Shown here in pieces: positions 46,414 through 56,072 of a stretch of DNA of 64,000 bases. The DNA lies in contig JBPOIK010000028.1 in the NCBI GenBank assembly GCA_052034525.1, forward strand, positions 25,279 to 89,278. The letters run 5' to 3'. A program made the translations under genes and the position numbers. The DNA is from JAFGJQ01 sp052034525 (GTDB taxonomy: Bacteria > Planctomycetota > Phycisphaerae > UBA1845). Each line of letters opens with the position of its first letter. Position 1 is the first letter of the stretch. The notes beneath the pieces are model-generated. The model was not told the origin of the DNA. It worked only from the letters and a program-made list of their open reading frames with translations, and searched no databases.

Positions 46414-47965
46414 AGCGCAACGCCTTCACCGGCCAAACCCTTCCCGCCTGGATCGCCGGGATCAGAGCCCCGAACATGGACGCCAGAATGGCCACCCCGA
46501 AGATGATCGCCGCTTCGCCCGCATCGACGGCCGTTGGGATGCGGTCGAAGGCGTACACTTCCGGGTTCCATACCCTCAGGTTCGGATTGATCCGGGCCAG
46601 GGCCTCCTGAAACTCATTGATGTAACGAACGAACAGCACGCCTGTAATCGTCCCCCCGATGCCACCCAGCACGCCCACCGCCGCGCCATAGGCCACGAAA
46701 ATCGTTTCGACGCCCCAGGGCGAGGCGCCCACGCTCTTGATGATCCCGATGTCCCGGGTCTTGTGCGAGACAATCAGGTAGAACACGCAGAACACGACCA
46801 CGACCGCCACCAGACTGATGACCATGAAGAGAATCAGAACGAGGATTTTTTCCTTCTCGACCGCTTCGATGTACGCCCGCTGCCGCTCCTGCCACGTCTC
46901 AGTCTTGACGCGGCTCATCAGCATTTCGTCCTCGGGCGACACCGTTGGGGCGATTCGGTGGAAGAACGCGTGCCAGAGTTCCACGACCCGATCTCGTGCC
47001 GCGTAGGCGTCCCGTCCGTGCCGGAGTTTGATGAGAATCTGAGACGCGCGGGCCGGTGTCCAGCCCCCGTCCACGCGCTCCTGCGGCTCCATATCCAGCA
47101 GATCCTGGAGGTAGTCAAAATCCAGATAGGCGCACAGACGGTCGATGTCGTATACCCGCGTGTACGAGTCGTCGGCGTACCGCACGGGCACTGTCAGAAA
47201 GCCCGCACCTGAGACCACACCCTGCTGGGTCAGCGGCAGCAGAGCCAGAATGATCTCGCATCCGCGCCGGAACTCCCGCTCGTACGTTCCCTTCTCCGTT
47301 CGCCGGTTGATGATGTCCGTGCCGACGATGATGCCCCAGAGCGAATCCCCCTCGTAGCCCGGCGCGGCGAACCCGGGACGATACCGTCCCACGCCGTGTG
47401 GGGACGTCATCTCCGCCTCTGACGTCAGCGCGGCCGCCTCCGCCGGGTGCCCCGCCCGGAAGCGGGCGAACGCTTCCTCATACTCTTGCGGCAACTGCCA
47501 CTGACCGAATTCCGTCAGGCCGGAGACGGGCTGCTGTTGTTTCTTCAGGGTGGTGGTGCCGGGATAGTATCGCTCGTAATACAGGGCGTTCTCAAAATCG
47601 TTCACCTTCGGAAACTCGTCCAGCCGGATGCCCACGACCTGAACGGGCTTGGTGAAATTCAAATCCTTCACCCGCAGAATGCCGTAGTTGTAGATGGCGG
47701 GCGTGGCCGCTTCGACCCAATCCGGCAACTCGATCTTCAGCTCGTCAATAAACTCCTGATAACACGGAAAGCCCTGCAGGGTGTCGTTGTCGACGATCAG
47801 GTCGCTGAGCAGCCCGCGCGTGCGCTCTTTGACCATCTCCAGAAACCCGCCCATGACGCTGACCACAATGAGCACCATGGCCACGCACAGCCAGACCGCG
47901 ACGATCGGCAGCAGAATGATCAGCCGACGGCGCAGATAACGAAGGATCAGAAAGAGCTTATACAT
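46406..47965 (-). CDS. FtsX-like ABC permease, LolC/LolE type
   Basis: The protein has 519 residues with four membrane helices: one near the N-terminus (LIILLPIVAVWLCVAMVLIVV) and three near the C-terminus. A large periplasmic domain lies between them (about 45-385), longer than in Escherichia coli LolC. The C-terminal part with DIGIIKSVGASPWGVETIFV is the FtsX hallmark. It overlaps lolD by eight bases and lysS by eight bases, so lysS, the permease and lolD form one transcript. A single permease gene suggests a homodimer (LolF-like). Confidence 0.85.
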   Translation of the reverse strand: MYKLFLILRYLRRRLIILLPIVAVWLCVAMVLIVVSVMGGFLEMVKERTRGLLSDLIVDNDTLQGFPCYQEFIDELKIELPDWVEAATPAIYNYGILRVKDLNFTKPVQVVGIRLDEFPKVNDFENALYYERYYPGTTTLKKQQQPVSGLTEFGQWQLPQEYEEAFARFRAGHPAEAAALTSEAEMTSPHGVGRYRPGFAAPGYEGDSLWGIIVGTDIINRRTEKGTYEREFRRGCEIILALLPLTQQGVVSGAGFLTVPVRYADDSYTRVYDIDRLCAYLDFDYLQDLLDMEPQERVDGGWTPARASQILIKLRHGRDAYAARDRVVELWHAFFHRIAPTVSPEDEMLMSRVKTETWQERQRAYIEAVEKEKILVLILFMVISLVAVVVVFCVFYLIVSHKTRDIGIIKSVGASPWGVETIFVAYGAAVGVLGGIGGTITGVLFVRYINEFQEALARINPNLRVWNPEVYAFDRIPTAVDAGEAAIIFGVAILASMFGALIPAIQAGRVWPVKALRYE

Positions 47966-49469
47966 CCGTGCCCTGTTCAGGAGGGGTGTCGTCCGGCCCC
48001 GAGCCGTCCTGGCCCCGTCGCGGACGCTGCAACGGGAAGAGAATCACGTCGCGAATGCTCGGCCGGTCCGTCAACAGCATGACCAGTCGATCGATGCCCA
48101 CGCCCAGGCCGCCCGCCGGCGGCATGCCGTACTCCAGCGCGGTCAGGAAGTCCTCGTCCATCACCGCCATGGTCTCGTCGCCCTCGCCCGCCAGCTTCCG
48201 CGCGAAGTTTTCGCGCTGAACCTGCGGATCGTTCAGCTCCGTGTAGGCGTTGCCGATCTCCATCCGGCAGACGAACGCCTCGAACCGCAGGGCCAGTGAC
48301 GGATCCTCCGGATGCCGTCGCGTCAGGGCGCAGATGTCCGCCGGGTAATCGCAGACAAACGTCGGCTGCACCAGGTGCGGCTCCACCCGCCGCTCGAACA
48401 ATTCGTTCACCACGACCGCATCGGCCCTGCCGGCCTGCTCGACGCCCGCCTCCGCGGCTTTCGCTCGCACCGCGGGCCCGTCCGTCATGTCCACACCCAC
48501 GTATTCGCGGAACAGGTCGGCATATTTCCGCCGTGGCCAGGGCGGCGTGAAATCCAGCTCATGCCCGTCGAAAAACCGACGAAACCCCCCGCCGATCCGC
48601 TCGATGGCCGCGGCGGTCATCCGCTCCACCCGCTCCATCATCACGTGGTAGTCGGCGTAGGCCTCGTACAGCTCCAGAAGCGTGAACTCCGGATTGTGCT
48701 GCGTGCTGATCCCCTCGTTGCGGAAATTGCGGGAGAACTCGAAAACGCGCTCCATCCCGCCGACCAGCAGCCGTTTCAGATACAGCTCCGGGCTGATCCG
48801 CAGGTACAGCGGCATGTCCAGCGTGTTGTGATGCGTCAGAAAGGGCCGGGCCGCCGCGCCGCCGTAGATGGGCTGGAGCACCGGCGTTTCCACCTCGATG
48901 TAGTCCAGACCCACCAGATAATCCCGGATGGCCTGGATGATCGCACTTCGCCGGCGGAATACGTCGCGTACCTCCGGGTTGGCGAACAGATCCACGTAGC
49001 GCCGCCGGTAGCGCAGCTCCACGTCGGTCAGCCCGTGCCATTTCTCCGGGGGCGGCAACAGCGATTTCGTCAGAAAAACAAAACCGTCCGCCCAGACCGT
49101 CAATTCCCCCGTTCGGGTCAGGCCCAAAGACCCGTCCACGGCGATGATGTCGCCGAGGTCCAGCAGCTTGATCACCGGCCAGTCGTCCGCCAGCGCCTTT
49201 TTGGACAGCCCAACCTGAATCCGCCCGCCGCCGTCCTGGAGGGTGAGAAAAACCAGACTTCCCATCACCCGTTGGAGCATCACCCGGCCGGCCACGCGGG
49301 TACGTTCGCCATCGGCGGACTGCCCGGGCTCCAGGCCCAGCGCCTCACCCCTGGCCCGGACGGATAGGATCGGCTCAACCTCCGACAACCGCCGGCCGTA
49401 CGGGTCTACGTGCAACTCCCGCAGTTTCTCCAGCTTGCGGAGGCGGTCGTCTTTCAATCGGTGATCCAA
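47958..49469 (-). CDS. lysS: Lysine-tRNA ligase, class II
   Basis: The protein has 503 residues from the TTG at 49469, chosen because GAGG lies 6 bases upstream and the N-terminus there (LDHRLKDDRLRKLEKLRELHV) fits the family; the longer open frame upstream looks random. OB-fold: GRVMLQRVMGSLVFLTLQD. Class II motifs: YRRRYVDLFANPEVR, FEFSRNFRNEGISTQHNPEF and PAGGLGVGIDRLVMLLT. It charges tRNA-Lys in the cytoplasm. Confidence 0.93.
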   Translation of the reverse strand: MDHRLKDDRLRKLEKLRELHVDPYGRRLSEVEPILSVRARGEALGLEPGQSADGERTRVAGRVMLQRVMGSLVFLTLQDGGGRIQVGLSKKALADDWPVIKLLDLGDIIAVDGSLGLTRTGELTVWADGFVFLTKSLLPPPEKWHGLTDVELRYRRRYVDLFANPEVRDVFRRRSAIIQAIRDYLVGLDYIEVETPVLQPIYGGAAARPFLTHHNTLDMPLYLRISPELYLKRLLVGGMERVFEFSRNFRNEGISTQHNPEFTLLELYEAYADYHVMMERVERMTAAAIERIGGGFRRFFDGHELDFTPPWPRRKYADLFREYVGVDMTDGPAVRAKAAEAGVEQAGRADAVVVNELFERRVEPHLVQPTFVCDYPADICALTRRHPEDPSLALRFEAFVCRMEIGNAYTELNDPQVQRENFARKLAGEGDETMAVMDEDFLTALEYGMPPAGGLGVGIDRLVMLLTDRPSIRDVILFPLQRPRRGQDGSGPDDTPPEQGTDV

Positions 49470-49537
49470 GGTGGTCCTCGCCTGACGCCGGGGAGACACG
49501 CCGGCGGGCCGGATGGTAGCACGCCCGATACGTCCAA

Positions 49538-50218
49538 TCAACGCCGTTGTCCGGCAACGGAGACGGTCGGCAGCAGGCGATGCGGATCGCCCATGCGCAT
49601 CTCGATCTGCTCCACCAGAACAGCAAATGCCGCCCGCTCCCCGGGGGCAAAAACCGGTCGTCCGAACCCGTCCAGGGCCCGCTCGACCGCAAAAGCCAGA
49701 CCGTCGAATGTGTCGTAACTGTGCAGCCGCCGGTTCCGGACCCACCGGGCCAATACAAAACGCATGATGGTCACGTTCACGCCGTATCCGCCGCACACCA
49801 CGGGCAGCAGGTCACTGTCGTGCAACTGCCGCATCGCCTCGTAGCACGCCTGCGCCCCCGAAGGGTCGGCCCGGACCAGGAGGCGATCCAGCACCAGTTC
49901 CACCGCCACGTGCGGCAGCAGCCAGCGCGTCCAGTGATCCGCCAGGAGGGGAACCTCCCGCCGCGTAAACGCCGTCAGGTCCTGCAACAACGACACGAAA
50001 GGCTCGCTGGTATGAAACGCCGCATCCGCCTCCAGATGGCAGCGAATCCCATCGGCCAGGTCCGCCAGCGGCCCCCCACCGTCCATTCCGTTCCACGGAG
50101 CCGGGCGGTGCGTCCGGCGAACCCCGGCGTATCGCATCAGGTCCGGCAACATGCTCCCTGCCGTCAGCAGCGGCCGACCCAGCGGCAGGACCTGTTTGGC
50201 ATGTGCAAAGTAATTCAT
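49538..50218 (-). CDS. ACP phosphodiesterase-like (AcpH/DUF479) protein
   Basis: The protein has 226 residues, mostly helical. The start (MNYFAHAKQVL, then LLTAGSMLPDLMR) and the block GIRCHLEADAAFHTSEPF agree with acyl-carrier-protein phosphodiesterase/DUF479 proteins, where His and Asp residues bind a metal. I see these residues but cannot confirm activity. It lies 66 bases downstream of gyrB and in the same direction, followed by lysS. Confidence 0.6.
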   Translation of the reverse strand: MNYFAHAKQVLPLGRPLLTAGSMLPDLMRYAGVRRTHRPAPWNGMDGGGPLADLADGIRCHLEADAAFHTSEPFVSLLQDLTAFTRREVPLLADHWTRWLLPHVAVELVLDRLLVRADPSGAQACYEAMRQLHDSDLLPVVCGGYGVNVTIMRFVLARWVRNRRLHSYDTFDGLAFAVERALDGFGRPVFAPGERAAFAVLVEQIEMRMGDPHRLLPTVSVAGQRR

Positions 50219-50284
50219 GCGTCGGCCGGAAGTCTCCGGTCGTCGGTCGGCCCGAACAAATCGGTTCTCCGACAGGGGCCCTGG

Positions 50285-52927
50285 CTACACGTCGAGGTTT
50301 TTCACGTAGACCGCGTTGTCCTCGATGAAGCGGCGCCGCTGCTCGACGCCCTCGCCCATGAGCAGGGTGAACATGCGGTCCGCCTCCCGGACGTCAATGT
50401 CATACTGCTCGCTGTCGTCCGGATCGTCGCTGACGCACACGCGCAGAAGCGTCCGGTTTTCCGGATTCATCGTGGTCTCCCACAAATCCTCCGCATCCAT
50501 TTCGCCCAGGCCCTTGAAGCGCTTGATGTTCAGCCCGCCCGCCCCCAGATCCCGGATGGCCTGCCCCACCTGGGAGAGGTTGTCCAGTTCCACGTCCGGC
50601 TTGTCGCCGTGTCGCAGAAGGTATCGGGCCGGCGGCAGCTCGCCGGTGACCAGTTCCTCCCGCTCGAGAAACCAGTCGGCGATATCCAGCCCCAGGTCCG
50701 CCAACTCCCGGATGTACTGTTCCAGGAACCGGCATTCGCGCAGCTCATGGCGCACGATCCGCCGCGCGGGCGGGGTCTCCTCGCCGTTCCCGTTGTGCGA
50801 CTGATCCATCACCCGCAAATGCCGCGCCTCGACGATCTCCACCGTGCCGACCTCTTCGGCCAGTTGTCGTCGGAAGGCCATCAACTCCTCCTCATTGTGG
50901 AAGAATCGGCTCTCCATCTCCGGCCGGCCGGGCGTTTGAATCTGTGCCAGAATGGCGGGCAACCCGCGCTGCGGATCGCGCTGGTTGCAGATCAGGTCTC
51001 GAAAGTCGATGCCGCGCCGGGCAAGAATCCGCGCTTTGCCTGCGATGCGATCCAACAGGCCGTGCGCGCCGGCCAGAGCCGCGCCCTGGATTTCGTGCTG
51101 GCCGTGCGGATCGCGCACGAGCAGCGCCGTTCCCTCCCGTCCGAGCTGGGACAGCTTCTCGTGCAGATACTGCTCGTTGAGCACGTACTCCACGTGCTTG
51201 CCCTTGCGGATCTGGTAAAGCGGAGGCTGGGCGATATACACCTTGCCCGCCTCGATCAGCGGTCGCATATGGCGGAAAAGGAAGGTCAGCAGCAGAGTGC
51301 GAATGTGGCTTCCGTCCACGTCCGCGTCCGTCATGATGATGAGCTTGTCGTACCGGCGCTTCGCCAGATCAAAATCGTCCTGGCCGATGCCGCACCCCAC
51401 GGCGTAGATGATGTTCTTGATCTCTTCGTGCGACAGCATCTTGTCAATGCGGGCGCGCTCCACGTTGAGAATTTTGCCCCGCAGAGCCAGAATGGCCTGG
51501 GTCATCGAGTCGCGACCCTGCTTGGCGCTGCCGCCGGCGGAATCGCCCTCCACCAGGTAGAGCTCCGTTTCCTCGACGGTCTTGCTGCGGCAGTCGGAGA
51601 GCTTGCCGGGCAGTCCGGCCCCGCTCATCGCGCTCTTGCGGGCCAGGTCGCGCGCCTTGCGGGCGGCCTCGCGCGCCTGGGCCGCCTGAATTCCCTTCTG
51701 CACAATCCGCCTGGCGTCGGAGGGATTCTCCTCCAGAAAATTGCGGAGCTGCTCGTTCACCGTCTGCTGAACGAAGGTCTCCACCTCCGGGTTCAGCAGT
51801 CGGACTTTCGTCTGCGACTCGAACTGCGGGTCCGGCACCTTCACGGACACCACGGCGGTCAGGCCCTCGCGCCAGTCCTCGCCCATCGGCGTCAGGTCGC
51901 CCTTGAGCAGCCCGGCCTTGCGGGCATACGCGTTTGCCACGCGCGTCAGTGCGCTTCGAAACGCCGACAGGTGCATGCCGCCGTCGATGTTCTTGATGTT
52001 GTTGGCGAAGCAGACCGTATTCTCCGTGAAGCTGTCCGTATATTGGAGGGCGATCTCGCAGCCCAGCCTTTGCTCCTCATCGGTGGCCGCCAGCCGGATG
52101 ACGTTGGAATGCAGCGGCTCCGCGCCCTCCGACAGGTGCTGAACGAACTCCCGGATCCCGTCGCGGAAGCAGAAGTCAAACTCCTTCTCCGAGCGCTCGT
52201 CCACCACCTGGATCCGAAGGCCCTCGTTCAGGTAGGCCAGCTCGCGGAACCGCGCCACCAGCGGCTCCAGCTTGAACGCAGTGTCCGGGAAAATCTGCGG
52301 ATCCGGCTTGAACTCCACCCGCGTGCCCGATCCGGGCGTATTCTCGGCCACCACGCGCAGGGGCCGGGCGGTCTCCCCGCGCTCGAAGCGCATATTGTAG
52401 GTCCTGCCGCCGCGCTTCACCTCCACCTCGAGCCATTCGCTCAGCGCGTTCACCACGCTGACGCCCACCCCGTGCAGACCTCCGGACACCCGGTACGCCT
52501 TATGGTCGAACTTGCCGCCGGCGTGCAGCACCGTCATCACGATTTCCAGGGCCGGCCGGCCGTTGAGCTTCGGGTTCTCCATCTCTTTCGGCTCAACGGG
52601 AATGCCGCGCCCGTTGTCAATCACGGCGCATGTGCCTTCTGTGGTGAACTTCACGAGGATCTGACTGCAAAAACCCGCCATCGCCTCATCGATGGCATTG
52701 TCCATCACCTCGTAGACCAGGTGGTGCAGGCCGGACGACCCCGTTCCGCCGATGTACATCGCCGGCCGGTGCCGCACGGCGCTGAGACCTTCCAGCACCG
52801 TAATGCTGTCAGCACTGTAAAAACCTTCGGACGTGTTTCCGCCCGCGTCATGCTCCGCTGCAGCGGCGCTGGCCGGAGCAACCTCCTCCAGCCGCCCGGG
52901 CAGATCCTTTGTCGATTCCGTACTCAC
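50285..52927 (-). CDS. gyrB: DNA gyrase subunit B
   Basis: The protein has 880 residues, with a 30-residue Ala-rich extension before the usual start. GHKL ATPase: EVMDNAIDEAMAG, DNGRGIPV and SGGLHGVGVSVVNALS. Toprim: EGDSAGGSAKQGRD and TDADVDGSHIRTLLLTF; C-terminal KRFKGLGEMDAEDLWETTM. An insertion of about 170 residues between Toprim and the C-terminus (about 610-780) resembles that of proteobacterial GyrB. With gyrA (not in the window) it supercoils DNA. It follows the DUF721 gene after 21 bases. Confidence 0.95.
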   Translation of the reverse strand: MSTESTKDLPGRLEEVAPASAAAAEHDAGGNTSEGFYSADSITVLEGLSAVRHRPAMYIGGTGSSGLHHLVYEVMDNAIDEAMAGFCSQILVKFTTEGTCAVIDNGRGIPVEPKEMENPKLNGRPALEIVMTVLHAGGKFDHKAYRVSGGLHGVGVSVVNALSEWLEVEVKRGGRTYNMRFERGETARPLRVVAENTPGSGTRVEFKPDPQIFPDTAFKLEPLVARFRELAYLNEGLRIQVVDERSEKEFDFCFRDGIREFVQHLSEGAEPLHSNVIRLAATDEEQRLGCEIALQYTDSFTENTVCFANNIKNIDGGMHLSAFRSALTRVANAYARKAGLLKGDLTPMGEDWREGLTAVVSVKVPDPQFESQTKVRLLNPEVETFVQQTVNEQLRNFLEENPSDARRIVQKGIQAAQAREAARKARDLARKSAMSGAGLPGKLSDCRSKTVEETELYLVEGDSAGGSAKQGRDSMTQAILALRGKILNVERARIDKMLSHEEIKNIIYAVGCGIGQDDFDLAKRRYDKLIIMTDADVDGSHIRTLLLTFLFRHMRPLIEAGKVYIAQPPLYQIRKGKHVEYVLNEQYLHEKLSQLGREGTALLVRDPHGQHEIQGAALAGAHGLLDRIAGKARILARRGIDFRDLICNQRDPQRGLPAILAQIQTPGRPEMESRFFHNEEELMAFRRQLAEEVGTVEIVEARHLRVMDQSHNGNGEETPPARRIVRHELRECRFLEQYIRELADLGLDIADWFLEREELVTGELPPARYLLRHGDKPDVELDNLSQVGQAIRDLGAGGLNIKRFKGLGEMDAEDLWETTMNPENRTLLRVCVSDDPDDSEQYDIDVREADRMFTLLMGEGVEQRRRFIEDNAVYVKNLDV

Positions 52928-52948
52928 GCTTGGCTTGGTCCTTTTTCG

Positions 52949-53323
52949 CTATGCTCCCCCCGGAATGTCCGGCCCGCCGAAGCCGTCGTCGCTTTCCCCC
53001 ACCGCAAAACGCAGGCGCCGGGCCTTGAACGCACGACACGTCCGCAGCAGATGGCTGCGCAGCTCCGTCAGCCACCGCAACCGCATGGCCTCGCAGGCCG
53101 GCGCCGATTCCGCCAGAATCACGACTTCCGAGCCCTTGAGTTCCCCCAGACTACACAGGCGGCGGAACTCATCATCCACATACCCCGCGATGGCCTCGCG
53201 CACCGCCCGGCGCTCCTCCAGGGCCCGCTTTCGATCCGGCACGCACGACCCGATGGGCAGGGCGGTGTTCCGCGGCTGACGGTTCCGCACGATCCAATCC
53301 CACGCCCGGCCATCCGGCTTCAT
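52949..53323 (-). CDS. DUF721 protein, DciA-like helicase loader
   Basis: The protein has 124 residues. A short N-terminal helix region with DRKRALEERRAVREAI is followed by the KH-like DUF721 fold: GSEVVILAESAPACEAMRLRWLTELRSHLL. DciA loads or helps DnaB helicase in bacteria without DnaC/DnaI, and its gene often lies between dnaN and gyrB, exactly as here, in the place where others have recF. The assignment depends on this context and on the weak sequence pattern. Confidence 0.65.
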   Translation of the reverse strand: MKPDGRAWDWIVRNRQPRNTALPIGSCVPDRKRALEERRAVREAIAGYVDDEFRRLCSLGELKGSEVVILAESAPACEAMRLRWLTELRSHLLRTCRAFKARRLRFAVGESDDGFGGPDIPGGA

Positions 53324-53348
53324 ACCCCCATTGACCCCCTCGTTCCCC

Positions 53349-54452
53349 CTACGACAAGCTCAAAGGCATTACCACGTACAGCATATCCGACCCGACCCGC
53401 AGAATCCCCGGCCGATTGGGCGACTTGAGTTCCAGCGTCACCCGGTCCGATTCCACTGCCCGCAGCGCATCTATGAGAAACACCGGATTAAAGCCGATGT
53501 CCACCGGCTCTCCCTGAAAGGACGCCGGCGTGCGGACGACCGCCTCTCCCTCGGTCGGCGCGCGCCCGGTCAGGACGAGCTCGTCCCCCCGGAACGACAG
53601 CTTCACGCTTCGCGATTCGTCGCTGGTCAGCAGGGCCGCCAGCCGGACGGCGCCGAGAAACTCGTCCCTCTTCAGGTCCGCCTTCTTGTCGCTGTCGGTC
53701 GGGATCACATCCCGGTAGTTCGGGAACTGCCCTTCGACCAGGGCGGAGCTCACGGTCGCCCGGCTGGAACGCAGCACAATCTGGTTCCCGTTCTCCGTCA
53801 CGCCGATCGCCGTATCCGCCTCTTCCCCCTCGACGATCCGCATGAACACCTGAAGGGCCTTGATGGGAACGATGGCCCGCATGGATTTGTCGGTGGCCGC
53901 CTGGCACTTGCCCTCCGCGTGGGACAGGCGCCGACCGTCCGTGGCCGTCAGGGCCAGATGCCCTTTCTGCAACTCCCAGAGCACGCCGTTGATCGCATAA
54001 CGGCTCGTCTCGCGAGCCGCGGCAAACACCGTCCAGCCGACCAGCCGTCGCAGCTCGCCGGCCTCCACTTCAAAATCCGCCGGCCCTTCGACCGAAGGGA
54101 CGGGAGGATATTCCCGCGCATCCTGTTGATAAATCTGAAAATGGCTGTCCTGGCCCCGCACGTGGCACAGCGTTTCGTCCGTCTCCAGACTCAACGTCTC
54201 GTCCGTGGATTCCCGAACGATCTGCGAGAGTTTCTCCGCCGAAACGAGGATGTCTCCTTTTTCCTCCACCTCTACCTGGGTCACCGTGTAGCGGATGCTG
54301 AGCTCCAGGTCCGTGGCCTTCAAAACGCAACAGTCGCCTTGTGCCTCCAGCAGGACACACTGCAAAATCGGTTTGGGAGTGCGAGAGGCTACCACACCGC
54401 TGACCGCCGCGAGTCCTTCTGCCAGTTCTTGACGATTCACACGCAGTTTCAT
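53349..54452 (-). CDS. dnaN: DNA polymerase III beta sliding clamp
   Basis: The protein has 367 residues, the usual length, and three repeats of the clamp fold. N-terminus MKLRVNRQELAEGLAAVSGVV with KPILQCVLLEAQGD, central TDGRRLSHAEGKC, and the C-terminal MPLSLS end are typical. The DNA ring tethers the polymerase. The gene has its own promoter (54569-54597). Confidence 0.94.
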   Translation of the reverse strand: MKLRVNRQELAEGLAAVSGVVASRTPKPILQCVLLEAQGDCCVLKATDLELSIRYTVTQVEVEEKGDILVSAEKLSQIVRESTDETLSLETDETLCHVRGQDSHFQIYQQDAREYPPVPSVEGPADFEVEAGELRRLVGWTVFAAARETSRYAINGVLWELQKGHLALTATDGRRLSHAEGKCQAATDKSMRAIVPIKALQVFMRIVEGEEADTAIGVTENGNQIVLRSSRATVSSALVEGQFPNYRDVIPTDSDKKADLKRDEFLGAVRLAALLTSDESRSVKLSFRGDELVLTGRAPTEGEAVVRTPASFQGEPVDIGFNPVFLIDALRAVESDRVTLELKSPNRPGILRVGSDMLYVVMPLSLS

Positions 54453-54568
54453 GCGGAACTCTCAGTTCTGGGTGTCCCTTCTGAAGAAGAGAGGTAAAAG
54501 AGAAACAGTATTCATCTTATGGCCTGTGAGAAGCGTCACTTCCGCCGGGCACGCATTCGCAACTTACC

Positions 54569-54597
54569 AGTATACCGACGTTTCCGGCATCTGCCAG
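54569..54597 (-). promoter_or_regulatory. Promoter of dnaN
   Basis: On the minus strand CTGGCA (54592-54597), 17 bases, then TATACT (54569-54574; five of six). It lies in the 267-base dnaA-dnaN gap and gives a leader of about 110 bases. Confidence 0.5.
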
Positions 54598-54719
54598 CCG
54601 GCCCGCTTCCAGGGGAAACCTGTGACGAGCCGCCCGGCACCTCACGGTGGGGGCCGCGGCTTAACCGGGTCTCCGTACAGTTTTCTTGCAGAACGGCCTG
54701 CGCATTCGCGAACCTCACA

Positions 54720-56072
54720 TCACTTGTGCCCCGGTGTGGGAGCCGTGCCAGCCGATCGACGCTGGAGAACCCGGGTGATTTCCTGAAGAGCATCGTCGAG
54801 CGTGCCTTCCTGGGCCCGCAGCGCGCCGATCTGCCGACTTGCGTGCAGCACCGTGGTATGGTCGCGCCCGCCGAAATAGGCCCCGATCTCTTCCAGACTG
54901 TGGGCCGTCAGCTCGCGGGCCAGGTACATGCATACCTGCCTCGGGCGAGCGATGGACTTGTGTCGTTTGCGCCCCTGAATGTCTCCCAGGCGGACATTAT
55001 ACCACGCCGAAACGGCCTGCAGAATGTCCTGAATCGTGACAGAGGAGGGGGCTTCTCGCCTGCCCAGGGCCTCATACGCCACCGCCATGTCGATCTGGCC
55101 CCCCTTCATCTGGCTCATGGCGTCGATCTTGATCAGGGCGCCCTCGAGCTCGCGGATATTGCTGTCCACCCGCGAGGCGATAAACCGCACCACGTCCTCG
55201 GGCACCTCAATGCACCGGACCTTGGCTTTCTTGCGGACGATGGCCATGCGCGTTTCCAGGCATGGGGCGTCAATCCGGGCGACCAGCCCCGAGTTGAACC
55301 GGCTGACCAATCGTTCCTCGAGACTGGGAATCTCGGGGGGAGGGCAGTCGGCCGAGAGGACGATCTGCCGCTGGCCTTGGTACAGCGTGTTGAACGTGTG
55401 GAAAAACTCCTCCTGGCTGCGCTCCCGCTCGGCGAGAAACTGAATGTCGTCAATCACCAGGGCGTCCACGTGGCGATACCGATAGCGGAACCGGTTCAGC
55501 GCCCCGCGCTCCACCGCCTCGATAAAGTGATTTGTGAACGTTTCACAGGAAATGTACAGGGCCCGCAACTCCTCCGGTCGCGTCTGTACCCCGTGGCAGA
55601 TCGCCTGGAGGAGGTGGGTCTTACCCAGCCCCACGTTCCCGTGGATGAACAGCGGATTGTAGGCTCGCCCGGGACTCTCAGCCGCGGCCACTGCCGCCGC
55701 GTGTGCCAGTCGGTTACAGGGGCCGATGACGAAGTTCTCGAAGACGTAGTCGGAGTTCAGGGCCAGGCCGCCGTCGTCATGGACGAACGAGGGCGTTCGC
55801 CCATACTCATCTTCGAGCTCTTCCGTGCTGGCGGACTGGAACGCCACCCCGACCAGCCGGCCTGTGGCGGCCTGGGCCGCTTCGGCAAACGGGCGCGTAC
55901 AATGCTGTTGTAAGTATCGCATTTGGGCGGGATTGCTTGCAGTGATCGTCAGGACGCCATTGCGCAGGCAGCCCGGTTCCAGGTGGACGAACCAGCCGCG
56001 GACCAGATCCGGGTGGTTCAGCCGCACGTGGGCGATGATGTCCGTCCAAAGGGCCGCGCCGATGGTTGTCAT
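54720..56072 (-). CDS. dnaA: Chromosomal replication initiator DnaA
   Basis: The protein has 450 residues. AAA+ domain: NPLFIHGNVGLGKTHLLQAI (Walker A) and YRHVDALVIDDIQFL (Walker B). The C-terminal DNA-binding domain contains KSIARPRQVCMYLARELTAH and the signature GAYFGGRDHTTVLHA. The N-terminal domain I is present and the domain II linker is short. It opens the origin. It is followed by dnaN after 267 bases and divergent to top6B. Confidence 0.95.
   Translation of the reverse strand: MTTIGAALWTDIIAHVRLNHPDLVRGWFVHLEPGCLRNGVLTITASNPAQMRYLQQHCTRPFAEAAQAATGRLVGVAFQSASTEELEDEYGRTPSFVHDDGGLALNSDYVFENFVIGPCNRLAHAAAVAAAESPGRAYNPLFIHGNVGLGKTHLLQAICHGVQTRPEELRALYISCETFTNHFIEAVERGALNRFRYRYRHVDALVIDDIQFLAERERSQEEFFHTFNTLYQGQRQIVLSADCPPPEIPSLEERLVSRFNSGLVARIDAPCLETRMAIVRKKAKVRCIEVPEDVVRFIASRVDSNIRELEGALIKIDAMSQMKGGQIDMAVAYEALGRREAPSSVTIQDILQAVSAWYNVRLGDIQGRKRHKSIARPRQVCMYLARELTAHSLEEIGAYFGGRDHTTVLHASRQIGALRAQEGTLDDALQEITRVLQRRSAGTAPTPGHK

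Noticed and set aside
53530..53540. Long open frames antisense to gyrB, bamA, GH genes and lysS (up to about 1290 codons)
   Set aside because: They are shadows of the real genes in GC-rich DNA; no start signals and no family motifs.
54453..54719. dnaA-dnaN gap as the replication origin
   Set aside because: No DnaA-box-like repeats seen; it contains a good dnaN promoter, and the strand switch lies upstream of dnaA instead.
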